This document shows positions 1 to 6,168 of a stretch of 6,298 nt of DNA, piece by piece; the stretch's first letter is position 1, and the number at the start of each line of letters is the position of its first letter. The stretch comes from an uncultured bacterium. GTDB taxonomy: Bacteria; Desulfobacterota; WTBG01. The stretch is taken from assembly GCA_938024025.1 (NCBI GenBank), contig CALJBY010000058.1, positions 1 through 6,298 of the forward strand. The letters are read 5' to 3'. Both the position numbers and the translations under genes were made by a program. The notes under the pieces were generated by a model. It did not search any database, was not told the DNA's origin, and saw only the letters and a list, made by a program, of their open reading frames with translations.

Positions 1-2
1 AA

Positions 3-1634
3 AAAGCCATAGAAAAACAAAAAGATTCTGGTGAACAGCTCGCTTCTGCATTGGTACAACTCGGTTTTATCAAGGAGGAGGGCTTGCTCTCTTTCCTGAG
101 CAGGCACTATGAAATCCCCTCGCTTAATCTGCATAATTACACCCTTAAGCCGGAGGTGATTAAACTCATTCCACCTGACCTCGCCTACAAATACCTTATC
201 TTCCCCCTCTCACTGAGAGGGACGACGCTCCTTATTGCCATGGCAGATCCCTCAAACATTTTTGCCATTGACGATGTTAAATTTTTAACGGGCTATCGTA
301 TCGAAGTATCTGCAGCAACGGAAACAACTATTAGAAAGCTTCTGGATGAACAGTATGACCTACCGGCCCGTTCAGGTAGTCCTCTCTCCCCCCGGGGAAA
401 TGAAGGGGTAGACTTCAGTGAAGAAGGGAAACCGATCGACGCAAACAATCGCACCTCTTCTTGTGGGGCGGCACCGGTCATCACCCTGGTTAATCAAATG
501 CTCTGTGATGCCATACAGAAGGGCGCCAGTGATATTCATATAGAACCCTATGAGAAAGCTTTAAGAATACGGTTTCGCATCGATGGGGTTCTCTACGACA
601 CAATCAATCCGCCGTTACACTTTAAAAATACCATTACCTCCCGTATTAAGATTATGTCAAAACTGGATATTGCAGAGAGGAGATTGCCCCAGGATGGACG
701 GATTAACGTCACCATGGAGAACGGTAAGAGAGTCGATTTCCGGGTATGCGTTCTCCCCACCATCTTCGGTGAAAAGGTAGTACTGCGCTTGCTTGACAAG
801 TCAAACCTCCAATTGGATATGACTAAGTTAGGGTTTGAGGCAGATGAATTACAGCATTTTAAACAGGTAATACACTATCCCTTTGGCATGGTGCTGGTCA
901 CGGGACCAACAGGAAGTGGCAAAACCACTACCCTCTACTCTGCCCTCAATGAGCTCAATAGAACTTCAGAAAATATTTCCACGGTCGAAGATCCGGTAGA
1001 ATATAATCTCGCGGGAGTCAATCAGGTGCAAATCCATGAGGAGATTGGTCTAACCTTTGCGGCGGTGTTACGGGCACTGTTACGGCAGGATCCTGACATC
1101 ATTCTGGTTGGTGAAATCCGTGATTATACAACAGCCGAGATAGCCGTCAAAGCCGCCCTGACCGGTCACCTTGTTTTGAGTACTCTTCACACTAATGATG
1201 CCCCGAGCGCGATCAACCGGCTGGTACAAATGGGCATTGAACCGTATCTCATCTCCTCTTCCCTTATGCTGACCGTCGCTCAAAGATTGGTGAGAAAAAT
1301 TTGTCCTGCATGTAAAACACTGATGTCCATACCTGAGCACACATACCCTCAACTGGCCATACGACCTGAGGACTATTGCGCTACTACTTTCTATAGGGGA
1401 GCAGGCTGCACAATCTGCAACAACACTGGATTTAAAGGCCGCATTGCAATCTACGAACTGATGCTCTTAAATGACCAGATTAAACAATTCATACTTAAGG
1501 GGGTATCAAGCGGTGATCTTAAGAAAGAAGCGGTCAAGTCGGGCATGTCCACACTTAAAACCAGTGCCCTCAAAAAAATGAAACAGGGCCTCACCACGCC
1601 GGAAGAAGTACTGCGGATTACCCATTCCTCATGA
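3..1634 (+). CDS. pilB: Type IV pilus assembly (extension) ATPase PilB, 5'-truncated by window edge
   Basis: PilB is the cytoplasmic hexameric ATPase of the GspE/PilB secretion family that drives pilin polymerisation through the platform protein PilC. The frame is open to the left edge (KAIEKQKDSGEQLASALVQLG), so the TTG at 51 is an internal Leu codon; judging by family members, roughly 20 residues are missing. An N-terminal MshEN/T2SSE_N-type domain runs to about nt 355, followed by a low-conservation linker to about 470 and the ATPase core. Seen directly: Walker A GPTGSGKT (nt 903-926), Asp box VEDPVEY (from 984), Walker B region DPDIILVGEIRD (from 1089), His box TGHLVLSTLHTND (from 1161), and a tetracysteine zinc site CPAC (1302-1313) and CTIC (1407-1418). 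The end, TTPEEVLRITHSS, is a normal family C-terminus. PilC downstream favours PilB over GspE of type II secretion. The four cysteines and the long N-domain argue against PilT. Confidence 0.93.
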   Translation, partial: KAIEKQKDSGEQLASALVQLGFIKEEGLLSFLSRHYEIPSLNLHNYTLKPEVIKLIPPDLAYKYLIFPLSLRGTTLLIAMADPSNIFAIDDVKFLTGYRIEVSAATETTIRKLLDEQYDLPARSGSPLSPRGNEGVDFSEEGKPIDANNRTSSCGAAPVITLVNQMLCDAIQKGASDIHIEPYEKALRIRFRIDGVLYDTINPPLHFKNTITSRIKIMSKLDIAERRLPQDGRINVTMENGKRVDFRVCVLPTIFGEKVVLRLLDKSNLQLDMTKLGFEADELQHFKQVIHYPFGMVLVTGPTGSGKTTTLYSALNELNRTSENISTVEDPVEYNLAGVNQVQIHEEIGLTFAAVLRALLRQDPDIILVGEIRDYTTAEIAVKAALTGHLVLSTLHTNDAPSAINRLVQMGIEPYLISSSLMLTVAQRLVRKICPACKTLMSIPEHTYPQLAIRPEDYCATTFYRGAGCTICNNTGFKGRIAIYELMLLNDQIKQFILKGVSSGDLKKEAVKSGMSTLKTSALKKMKQGLTTPEEVLRITHSS

Positions 1635-1714
1635 GTGCTGAACCGAAAGCCCCATTGGTGGTTAAAAATGGGAAATCCGAAGCACCCTAAGTTACATGGA
1701 AAGATTATTTAACC
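1635..1714 (+). other. Candidate structured RNA element: nested hairpin with H-type pseudoknot, in the pilB 3' region
   Basis: An outer helix GTGCT (1635-1639) with AGCAC (1681-1685) encloses an inner helix CCCATT (1651-1656) with AATGGG (1667-1672). The 10-base loop of the inner helix ends in GGTTAAA (1660-1666), which is perfectly complementary to TTTAACC (1708-1714). This gives a possible 7-bp pseudoknot that would stack directly on the inner helix. Just 3', GGGC (1715-1718) can pair with GCCC (1733-1736). The pairings are read from sequence; function is unknown. It starts one base after the pilB stop codon, so a role in mRNA 3' stability, or in a leader for pilC, is possible. It does not match c-di-GMP (GEMM), preQ1, SAM or fluoride consensus motifs as I know them. 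Confidence 0.3.
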
Positions 1715-1748
1715 GGGCAAGCTAAATCCCTGGCCCAGACCTTTTCGT

Positions 1749-1798
1749 AACGACATTCACTATACTTCGATCTTGAAAAAAACGATCAATGTCGTTTT
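1749..1798 (+). terminator. Possible terminator or stem-loop downstream of pilB
   Basis: AACGACATT (1749-1757) is a perfect 9-base inverted repeat of AATGTCGTT (1788-1796). Inside it, GATC (1769-1772) can pair with GATC (1784-1787), which abuts the right arm and leaves an 11-base bulge on the left and an 11-base A-rich loop. The right arm runs into only four T residues (1795-1798), so a Rho-independent terminator is possible but weak. It could equally be a processing or stability hairpin, or a protein-binding palindrome. Confidence 0.35.
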
Positions 1799-1948
1799 GT
1801 AACCACGTCGTACCAAAGCGGGGCAAAACAATAACCACAATACGCATGTCCCCCTTCATAAAACATACGCCTTTCAACGTCATGGGTTAGGACAGGGTAT
1901 CATCTGCTATTCGAATTTGCTTCTTTTTTCTGATTTCGCTATGCGGAT

Positions 1949-1979
1949 GTGGCCTGAGCATGATTTTTAGTTCAGGCAC
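1949..1979. repeat. Stem-loop in the pilB-pilC gap, possible dispersed intergenic repeat
   Basis: GCCTGA (1952-1957) pairs with TCAGGC (1972-1977). Two further pairs form if G1951 is bulged (GT 1949-1950 with AC 1978-1979). The loop is 14 bases. There is no T tract after the right arm, so it is not a classical terminator. The right arm is also the right half of the longer inverted repeat that starts at 1634. Confidence 0.3.
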
Positions 1980-2060
1980 TAATTAGCGAAAGTTATTCTG
2001 GTAATTTCCTAGAAGAGTGATTGAAAAAATACAGTGGTACTTCTTTCTAACGATAAAAAA

Positions 2061-2067
2061 AAGGAAG
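2061..2067 (+). promoter_or_regulatory. Ribosome binding site that fixes the pilC start
   Basis: AAGGAAG, with its AGGA core seven bases from the ATG at 2073, is a good Shine-Dalgarno match. The in-frame GTG at 2034, 13 codons upstream, has no such site. The protein from 2073 (MAVYVWEGKN) begins like other PilC proteins, so 2073 is the preferred start. Confidence 0.8.
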
Positions 2068-2072
2068 AGATA

Positions 2073-3281
2073 ATGGCAGTCTACGTATGGGAAGGAAAAA
2101 ATTTTCGGGGAGTTGTACAGAAAGGTGAAATGGAGGCAGCAAATGAAGCTGCAGTCAAATCAACGTTACGGGGACAAAAAATTCAGGTCACTAAGGTAAA
2201 AACAAAGCCGAAGGATCTCCTGGAAAATATCTCCTTTTTACAGCCTAAAGTCGGTGGTAAAACCCTTTCAGTCTTTACCCGACAGTTTGCAACGATGATT
2301 GATGCCGGACTGCCACTCATCCAGGCACTCGATATCCTTGGCTCCCAGGAACCCAACCCCACTCTAAAAAAGGCCATCGGAAGAATTAGAGGGGATGTTG
2401 AAAGTGGTTCAACGCTCTCCAACGCGCTGAAAAAGCATCCTAAGATATTTAGCGATCTCTATGTAAGCCTGGTGGCAGCAGGTGAGATGGGTGGTATGCT
2501 CGATACCATTCTTGCACGGCTCGCAACCTATATTGAAAAGGCTGAAAAGCTCAAGAGCAAAGTAAAAGGTGCAATGGTGTATCCCAGTGTGGTTTTAACA
2601 ATCTCCATTATTGTTATAGCCATTCTCCTCATTTTCGTAATCCCCGTGTTTCAGGAAATGTTCGAGGGATTAGGAGGGGAATTACCTTACCTGACACAAA
2701 TGGTGGTGGATATCAGTCATTTTTTAAGAACCAACATTATCTACATCCTCGTTGCCCTTGCCCTGCTCTATTTCGCCTTTGTCAGATTTCGGGCAACTGA
2801 AAAAGGTAAGTTTGCAGTCGATAAGACGCTCCTCGGCCTCCCTATTTTTGGACCCTTGTTAAAGAAGTCAGCATGTGCCAGTTTTACCAGGACCCTGGGC
2901 ACAATGACGTCGAGTGGTGTACCGATCCTTGACGGGTTGGGAATTGTAGCCGGAACTTCTGGAAATAAGGTTGTCGAGCAGGCCATCTTAGAGACGAGGA
3001 CGAGCATCAGTGAAGGTAAAACCATTGCTGAACCCCTCGGCAAAAGTGGTATTTTCCCACCTATGGTAACCCAGATGATCTCCGTTGGTGAATCAACCGG
3101 TGCCCTCGATACCATGTTAGAAAAAATTGCAGACTTTTACGAAGACGAAGTAGATGCAGCGGTAGATGCACTGACCTCTCTGATTGAACCCTTTATGATG
3201 GTCTTTTTAGGTGGGACTATCGGTGTTATGCTTGCCGCCATGTACCTACCTATCTTCAAGATGGCTGGTGCTGTCGGTTAA
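2073..3281 (+). CDS. pilC: Type IV pilus inner-membrane platform protein PilC
   Basis: PilC is the polytopic inner-membrane platform on which PilB (and the retraction ATPase PilT) acts to assemble or disassemble the pilus. The protein is 402 residues, the usual family length. It has the duplicated GspF/T2SSF architecture: repeat one at about 66-191 opens with FTRQFATMIDAGLPLIQALD, and repeat two at about 269-392 opens with FTRTLGTMTSSGVPILDGL. Hydrophobic segments lie at about 168-194, 221-239 and 373-395, and the C-terminus YLPIFKMAGAVG is characteristic. The N-terminal stretch MAVYVWEGKN to about 50 is the usual short cytoplasmic extension. PilB upstream supports PilC rather than GspF of type II secretion. 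It is separated from pilB by 438 bases instead of being tightly linked, so it may have its own promoter. The gene looks intact. Confidence 0.93.
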   Translation: MAVYVWEGKNFRGVVQKGEMEAANEAAVKSTLRGQKIQVTKVKTKPKDLLENISFLQPKVGGKTLSVFTRQFATMIDAGLPLIQALDILGSQEPNPTLKKAIGRIRGDVESGSTLSNALKKHPKIFSDLYVSLVAAGEMGGMLDTILARLATYIEKAEKLKSKVKGAMVYPSVVLTISIIVIAILLIFVIPVFQEMFEGLGGELPYLTQMVVDISHFLRTNIIYILVALALLYFAFVRFRATEKGKFAVDKTLLGLPIFGPLLKKSACASFTRTLGTMTSSGVPILDGLGIVAGTSGNKVVEQAILETRTSISEGKTIAEPLGKSGIFPPMVTQMISVGESTGALDTMLEKIADFYEDEVDAAVDALTSLIEPFMMVFLGGTIGVMLAAMYLPIFKMAGAVG

Positions 3282-3282
3282 T

Positions 3283-3308
3283 AGCCACCACGCTCACCTG
3301 GTGGTGCT
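3283..3308 (+). other. Hairpin immediately after pilC
   Basis: CACCAC (3286-3291) pairs with GTGGTG (3301-3306) across a 9-base loop. AG/CT adds two pairs if C3285 is bulged. A register shifted by one or two bases (CCACCA with TGGTGG) is equally possible. No T run follows, so on its own it is not an intrinsic terminator. It may protect the pilC mRNA 3' end. The stretch 3309-3384 after it holds nothing clear. Confidence 0.4.
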
Positions 3309-3384
3309 CTATCACGTTTCTCTCCCGGTGTACGCACCCACCTCATACTATCCTTAACAGAGCAGTATAGTACAGATATTTGCC

Positions 3385-3413
3385 TTGACTCAGTAATGCG
3401 GGTAAGATAACAT
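3385..3413 (+). promoter_or_regulatory. Predicted sigma-70 promoter for lysS, overlapping the upstream terminator
   Basis: TTGACT (3385-3390; 5 of 6 to TTGACA) and TAACAT (3408-3413; 4 of 6 to TATAAT, with the key first, second and last bases matching) are separated by the ideal 17 bases. Initiation would be expected around A3419-G3420, giving a leader of about 25 bases that contains the lysS ribosome binding site but not the terminator hairpin. This is inferred from consensus only. Confidence 0.45.
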
Positions 3414-3427
3414 TACTGAGTTTTTTT
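3388..3427 (+). terminator. Rho-independent terminator between pilC and lysS
   Basis: ACTCAGTAATG (3388-3398) forms a perfect 11-bp stem with CATTACTGAGT (3411-3421) around a 12-base loop, followed directly by a run of seven T residues (3421-3427). It ends pilC transcription. The T run stops only 17 bases before the lysS ATG, so no room is left for a promoter downstream of it. Confidence 0.88.
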
Positions 3428-3431
3428 ATAT

Positions 3432-3438
3432 GGGGAGG
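3432..3438 (+). promoter_or_regulatory. Strong ribosome binding site that fixes the lysS start
   Basis: GGGGAGG lies six bases before the ATG at 3445. The in-frame ATG at 3430 overlaps this site, has only the terminator T tract upstream and would add five residues (MGRQN) unlike LysS N-termini. The start at 3445 is therefore preferred. Confidence 0.85.
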
Positions 3439-3444
3439 CAGAAC

Positions 3445-4923
3445 ATGAAAGAAACAAGCACGTTACTGGAAGTGCGGAGGAAAAAACTGGAGGAATGTAC
3501 CAGGGAAGGCAGCAACCCCTTTCCCAACGATTTTACCGTATCGCACACAACTGAGCAGTTGCGAAAACGTTTTGAGCAGTTGGAGCCCGGTGAACTGGAA
3601 CAAATTGAAGAAGAGTTTTCCCTGGCTGGAAGGGTTATGTCTCTGAGGAATTTCGGGAAAGCAGCCTTCATACACATACAAGACCGCACGGGCACTATGC
3701 AGGCCTACCTTCAGAAAGATGTGTTAGGTGATGACGATTTCACCCTCGCCAAGAAATTGGATGTGGGAGACTTTGTCGGCATACAGGGAAGGGTGTTCGT
3801 CACACGCACCCAGGAGCTTACCATCAAAGTAGGCCAGCTGCAATTGTTAGTTAAATCCTTACGGCCCCTGCCAGAAAAATGGCACGGGCTCTCAAATATT
3901 GAAACCAGATATCGACAACGCTACCTGGACTTGCTGATGAACCCGGAGGTAAAGGAGGTTTTTTACAGAAGGACTAAGATTATTCACCTGATCAGGACAT
4001 TTCTTCAGGAGAAGGGATTTCTGGAGGTCGAAACCCCCATGATGCAAGGGATACCAGGGGGGGCTGCTGCCCGCCCCTTCAAAACCCACCATAACACCTA
4101 TAAGCTCGATCTCTATCTGCGCATATCCCCTGAACTCTATTTAAAGCGTCTTCTCGTAGGGGGGTTCGAACGGGTGTTTGAAATCAACCGAAATTTCAGA
4201 AACGAGGGAGTTTCTACCCAGCACAATCCGGAATTTACCATGCTCGAGTTTTACCAGGCCTATGCGACCTATGAGGACTTCATTGATTTAACCGAGGAGA
4301 TGATCTGTCATATAGCTCAGCACGTGTTCGGATCGTTTACTATTCCTTATCTCGACAAGGAAATAGATTTTACACCCCCCTGGCAGCGACTCAGCATGAA
4401 AGAAGCGATAATCCACTACGGAAAGATAGAGCCCCCTGTTCTTGAAAGCCCGGAGCTGGCTTCTCAAGCGCTGAAGGAGTGTGGCTTTCCATCATCTCCC
4501 CAGGATAGTCTGGGGCACCTGCTGAACGAACTTTTTGAACAGGTGGTACAGCATCGCCTTATCAAGCCAACCTTTATAACCAGCTATCCAACGGCAGTTT
4601 CTCCCCTAGCACGAAGGAACGACAGTAATCCTGAAGAGGTAGACAGATTCGAGCTTTTTATTAACGGCCAGGAAATAGCCAATGCATTTTCAGAGTTAAA
4701 TGACCCCATCGACCAGCGGGAACGCTTCGAAAAACAACGTGCTTCACATGAAGACGACGGGGAAGTAACTACGCTGGATGAAGATTTTCTCCAGGCCCTG
4801 GAATACGGTATGCCTCCTGCAGCAGGTGAAGGAATAGGTATCGACAGATTGGTCATGCTCTTCTGCAATGCTGCCTCCATCCGTGACGTCATTCTCTTTC
4901 CTCTCCTAAAACCCGAAAGGTAA
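3445..4923 (+). CDS. lysS: Lysyl-tRNA synthetase, class II
   Basis: LysS attaches lysine to tRNA-Lys, using ATP, in the cytoplasm. At 492 residues it has the usual length of bacterial class II LysRS. The N-terminal OB-fold anticodon-binding domain spans about 57-145 (SLAGRVMSLRNFGKAAFIHIQD). The class II catalytic core follows: motif 1 around FLQEKGFLEVETPMM (186-200), motif 2 FERVFEINRNFRNEG (241-255) running into HNPEFTMLEFYQAY, and motif 3 GIGIDRLVMLF (463-473) before the C-terminal ILFPLLKPE. The motif arginines R252 and R468 are present. LysRS-typical segments such as GGAAARPF and LYLRISPELYLKRL are also intact, which separates it from EpmA and AspRS/AsnRS paralogues. It is the first gene of an apparent operon with lolC and lolD. 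No T-box or lysine riboswitch was seen upstream. Confidence 0.96.
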   Translation: MKETSTLLEVRRKKLEECTREGSNPFPNDFTVSHTTEQLRKRFEQLEPGELEQIEEEFSLAGRVMSLRNFGKAAFIHIQDRTGTMQAYLQKDVLGDDDFTLAKKLDVGDFVGIQGRVFVTRTQELTIKVGQLQLLVKSLRPLPEKWHGLSNIETRYRQRYLDLLMNPEVKEVFYRRTKIIHLIRTFLQEKGFLEVETPMMQGIPGGAAARPFKTHHNTYKLDLYLRISPELYLKRLLVGGFERVFEINRNFRNEGVSTQHNPEFTMLEFYQAYATYEDFIDLTEEMICHIAQHVFGSFTIPYLDKEIDFTPPWQRLSMKEAIIHYGKIEPPVLESPELASQALKECGFPSSPQDSLGHLLNELFEQVVQHRLIKPTFITSYPTAVSPLARRNDSNPEEVDRFELFINGQEIANAFSELNDPIDQRERFEKQRASHEDDGEVTTLDEDFLQALEYGMPPAAGEGIGIDRLVMLFCNAASIRDVILFPLLKPER

Positions 4924-4929
4924 ACCATA

Positions 4930-6168
4930 ATGTGGAACATACCCTATGAACTTTTCATTGGCCTGCGCTATCTTAATGCAAAAAGAAAGCAAACCTTTAT
5001 TTCCGTTATCAGTTTTATTTCCATCAGTGGTGTGGCAATCGGTGTTATGGCGCTCATCATTGTTTTGGGAGTTATGACCGGATTCAGTGATGACCTGAGA
5101 AATAAAATTTTAGGTGCAAAGTCCCACCTGGTTATCTCCCAGCATGGCGTTGGCATTCCCAACTATCGAGACATTATAAAGGAAGTAACGACCGTAGACG
5201 GTGTTGTTTCTGCGACACCCGCCATCTACAATCAGGTCATGCTCACCTCAGCATCAAACACGGTGGGATCGATGATTAAGGGAATCGACGTAGCGAGCGC
5301 ACCCACCGTAACGAACCTCGGCTCTATTATCAAACAGGGATCACTGGCTGATCTCGAAAAACTATCACCCGCTGGCCTGCCGGGGGTTATTCTGGGCAAG
5401 GAACAGGCTATGATCCTGGGCGTCATTTGTGGCGATGAGCTTAAGGTCATTTCTCCCTTTGGCACGATGACCCCGGGAGGTATGATACCACGATCTAAAC
5501 GGTTCGAAGTAGTGGGAATCTTTGATTCAGGCATGTACGAATACGACTCCTCACTTGCTTATATCTCGCTGACTAAAGCACAGCAGTTTTTCAATCAACC
5601 AGATGTGGCCACAGAAATAGAAGTCAAAGTTGAAGATATTTATGGCGTTAAACAGCTGTCAGAAAGCATTGAAGAACGCCTGGGTATCGCCTATCAGGTG
5701 AGAGATTGGATGGAGATGCACAAGAATCTGTATGCAGCCTTAAAACTTGAAAAAATGGCTATGTTTGTCATCCTTATCCTCATTATTCTCGTTGCGGCAT
5801 TTAATATCGTGGGAACGCTCATTATGGTAGTCAATGACAAGTACAAGGATATTGCCATCCTTAAATCAATGGGTGCACGGTCGTTTAGTATTATGAAAAT
5901 ATTCGTCCTCGAAGGGCTCATCATTGGTTTCATAGGCACTTTCCTGGGAATAGTAGGCGGCATGCTACTCGCAACCCTGCAGAACACCTATCATATCATA
6001 GCCCTGCCACCTGACGTCTATTACATATCTCATCTCCTTATAAAGATTACACCCAGAGATTTGATTTTGGTAATCGTTTCTGCTATAAGTATAAGCCTTG
6101 TGGCCACCCTCTATCCTTCCTGGCAGGCTTCACAATTAGACCCTGCGGAGGCTTTGCGCTATGAATAA
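4930..6168 (+). CDS. lolC: Lipoprotein-releasing ABC transporter permease, LolC/LolE family
   Basis: This is the inner-membrane permease of the LolCDE (or LolDF) transporter, which extracts mature lipoproteins from the inner membrane and passes them to periplasmic LolA. The 412 residues show the expected MacB_PCD plus FtsX layout: N-terminal signature YELFIGLRYL, TM1 at about 22-50, a large periplasmic domain at about 51-270, then TM2 at 275-302, TM3 at 324-350 and TM4 at 376-397, ending in the family-typical LDPAEALRYE. The stretch SPFGTMTPGGMIP (175-187) lies where E. coli LolC carries its LolA-binding hook. The cytoplasmic loop DIAILKSMGA (307-316) is the coupling-helix region. It starts six bases after lysS, with AAAGG (4916-4920) nine bases upstream, so translation is probably coupled. 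LolC, LolE and the hybrid LolF cannot be told apart here; lolC is used as the family name. Confidence 0.9.
   Translation: MWNIPYELFIGLRYLNAKRKQTFISVISFISISGVAIGVMALIIVLGVMTGFSDDLRNKILGAKSHLVISQHGVGIPNYRDIIKEVTTVDGVVSATPAIYNQVMLTSASNTVGSMIKGIDVASAPTVTNLGSIIKQGSLADLEKLSPAGLPGVILGKEQAMILGVICGDELKVISPFGTMTPGGMIPRSKRFEVVGIFDSGMYEYDSSLAYISLTKAQQFFNQPDVATEIEVKVEDIYGVKQLSESIEERLGIAYQVRDWMEMHKNLYAALKLEKMAMFVILILIILVAAFNIVGTLIMVVNDKYKDIAILKSMGARSFSIMKIFVLEGLIIGFIGTFLGIVGGMLLATLQNTYHIIALPPDVYYISHLLIKITPRDLILVIVSAISISLVATLYPSWQASQLDPAEALRYE
6147..6151 (+). promoter_or_regulatory. Ribosome binding site of lolD inside the lolC 3' end
   Basis: GGAGG sits nine bases before the ATG at 6161, within the last codons of lolC. 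It supports the overlapping start of lolD and translational coupling of permease and ATPase. Confidence 0.7.

Larger units (their letters stand above)
1634..1980. repeat. Imperfect inverted repeat bracketing most of the pilB-pilC gap
   Basis: AGTGCTGAAC at 1634-1643 matches the reverse complement of GTTCAGGCACT at 1970-1980, except for one extra base. The two arms bound 347 bases. The left arm begins on the last base of the pilB stop codon. Such ends can mark a small non-autonomous element (MITE-like), but the arms are short, no target-site duplication is visible next to them (left flank TCATG, right flank AATTA), and chance is a real alternative. Confidence 0.2.
1635..2072. other. Gene-free intergenic region between pilB and pilC (438 bases)
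   Basis: No reading frame here is convincing. The longest plus-strand ATG frames I read are a 14-codon one (MSPFIKHTPFNVMG) near 1847, a 9-codon one at 1695 and a 9-codon one at 1941, none with a ribosome binding site. No tRNA or known riboswitch motif is recognisable. What it does hold is a candidate nested hairpin with pseudoknot (1635-1714), a 9-bp inverted repeat (1749-1796), a stem-loop (1949-1979), a pyrimidine-rich tract (about 1919-1930), and imperfect inverted ends at 1634-1643 and 1970-1980. In many relatives pilT lies between pilB and pilC. Nothing here resembles a pilT remnant. A pilC promoter could lie in the last 100 bases, but I could not identify one with confidence. Confidence 0.7.

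Noticed and set aside
51..53. TTG at 51 as the pilB start codon
   Set aside because: The frame is open to the left edge and the upstream residues fit the family (SGEQLASAL). There is no ribosome binding site before 51, so it is an internal Leu codon of a truncated gene.
70..79. AAGGAGGAGG inside pilB resembling a strong ribosome binding site
   Set aside because: It encodes Lys-Glu-Glu within the conserved N-domain (FIKEEG), and no start codon follows at usable spacing.
1632..1712. Stop-codon readthrough of the pilB TGA promoted by the downstream pseudoknot, adding 25 codons to a TAA at 1710
   Set aside because: PilB already ends at the normal family C-terminus, the added residues resemble nothing I know, and the spacing to the inner hairpin (16 bases) is not typical. 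Too speculative to list.
1635..1740. c-di-GMP (GEMM) riboswitch before pilC
   Set aside because: Some local resemblance (CCGAAAG, GGGC), but the conserved GEMM core with its CAGGGCAAACC-type and GGGACGCAAAGCC-type segments is absent.
1743..1803. Integron attC-like site around the AACGACATT/AATGTCGTT repeat
   Set aside because: The outer core sites do not fit RYYYAAC and GTTRRRY, and no integrase or gene cassette is nearby.
1695..1970. Very short plus-strand ORFs in the gap (at 1695, about 1847, and 1941)
   Set aside because: They have 9-14 codons, no ribosome binding site and no recognisable content.
1731..2050. Sigma-54 promoter (GG-N10-GC) for pilC
   Set aside because: TGGCCC at 1731, TGGCCT at 1950 and TGGTAC at 2035 lack the TTGC-type -12 element at the right spacing.
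2034..2072. GTG at 2034 as the pilC start
   Set aside because: No ribosome binding site. The ATG at 2073 has AAGGAAG at good spacing and gives the normal PilC N-terminus.
3346..3372. TACTAT/ATAGTA inverted repeat and TATAGT -10-like box upstream of lysS
   Set aside because: Only six pairs across a 15-base loop, and no acceptable -35 lies 16-18 bases before TATAGT. TTAACA-17-TATTTG nearby is a weaker promoter than the one overlapping the terminator.
3282..3444. T-box or lysine riboswitch controlling lysS
   Set aside because: No T-box sequence (TGGNACCGCG-like) or lysine-riboswitch core is present. The only clear structure is the terminator hairpin.
293..5987. Antisense and out-of-frame ORFs of 60-118 codons across pilB, pilC, lysS and lolC
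   Set aside because: They are shadows of well-supported genes in other frames, with no family resemblance or start signals of their own.
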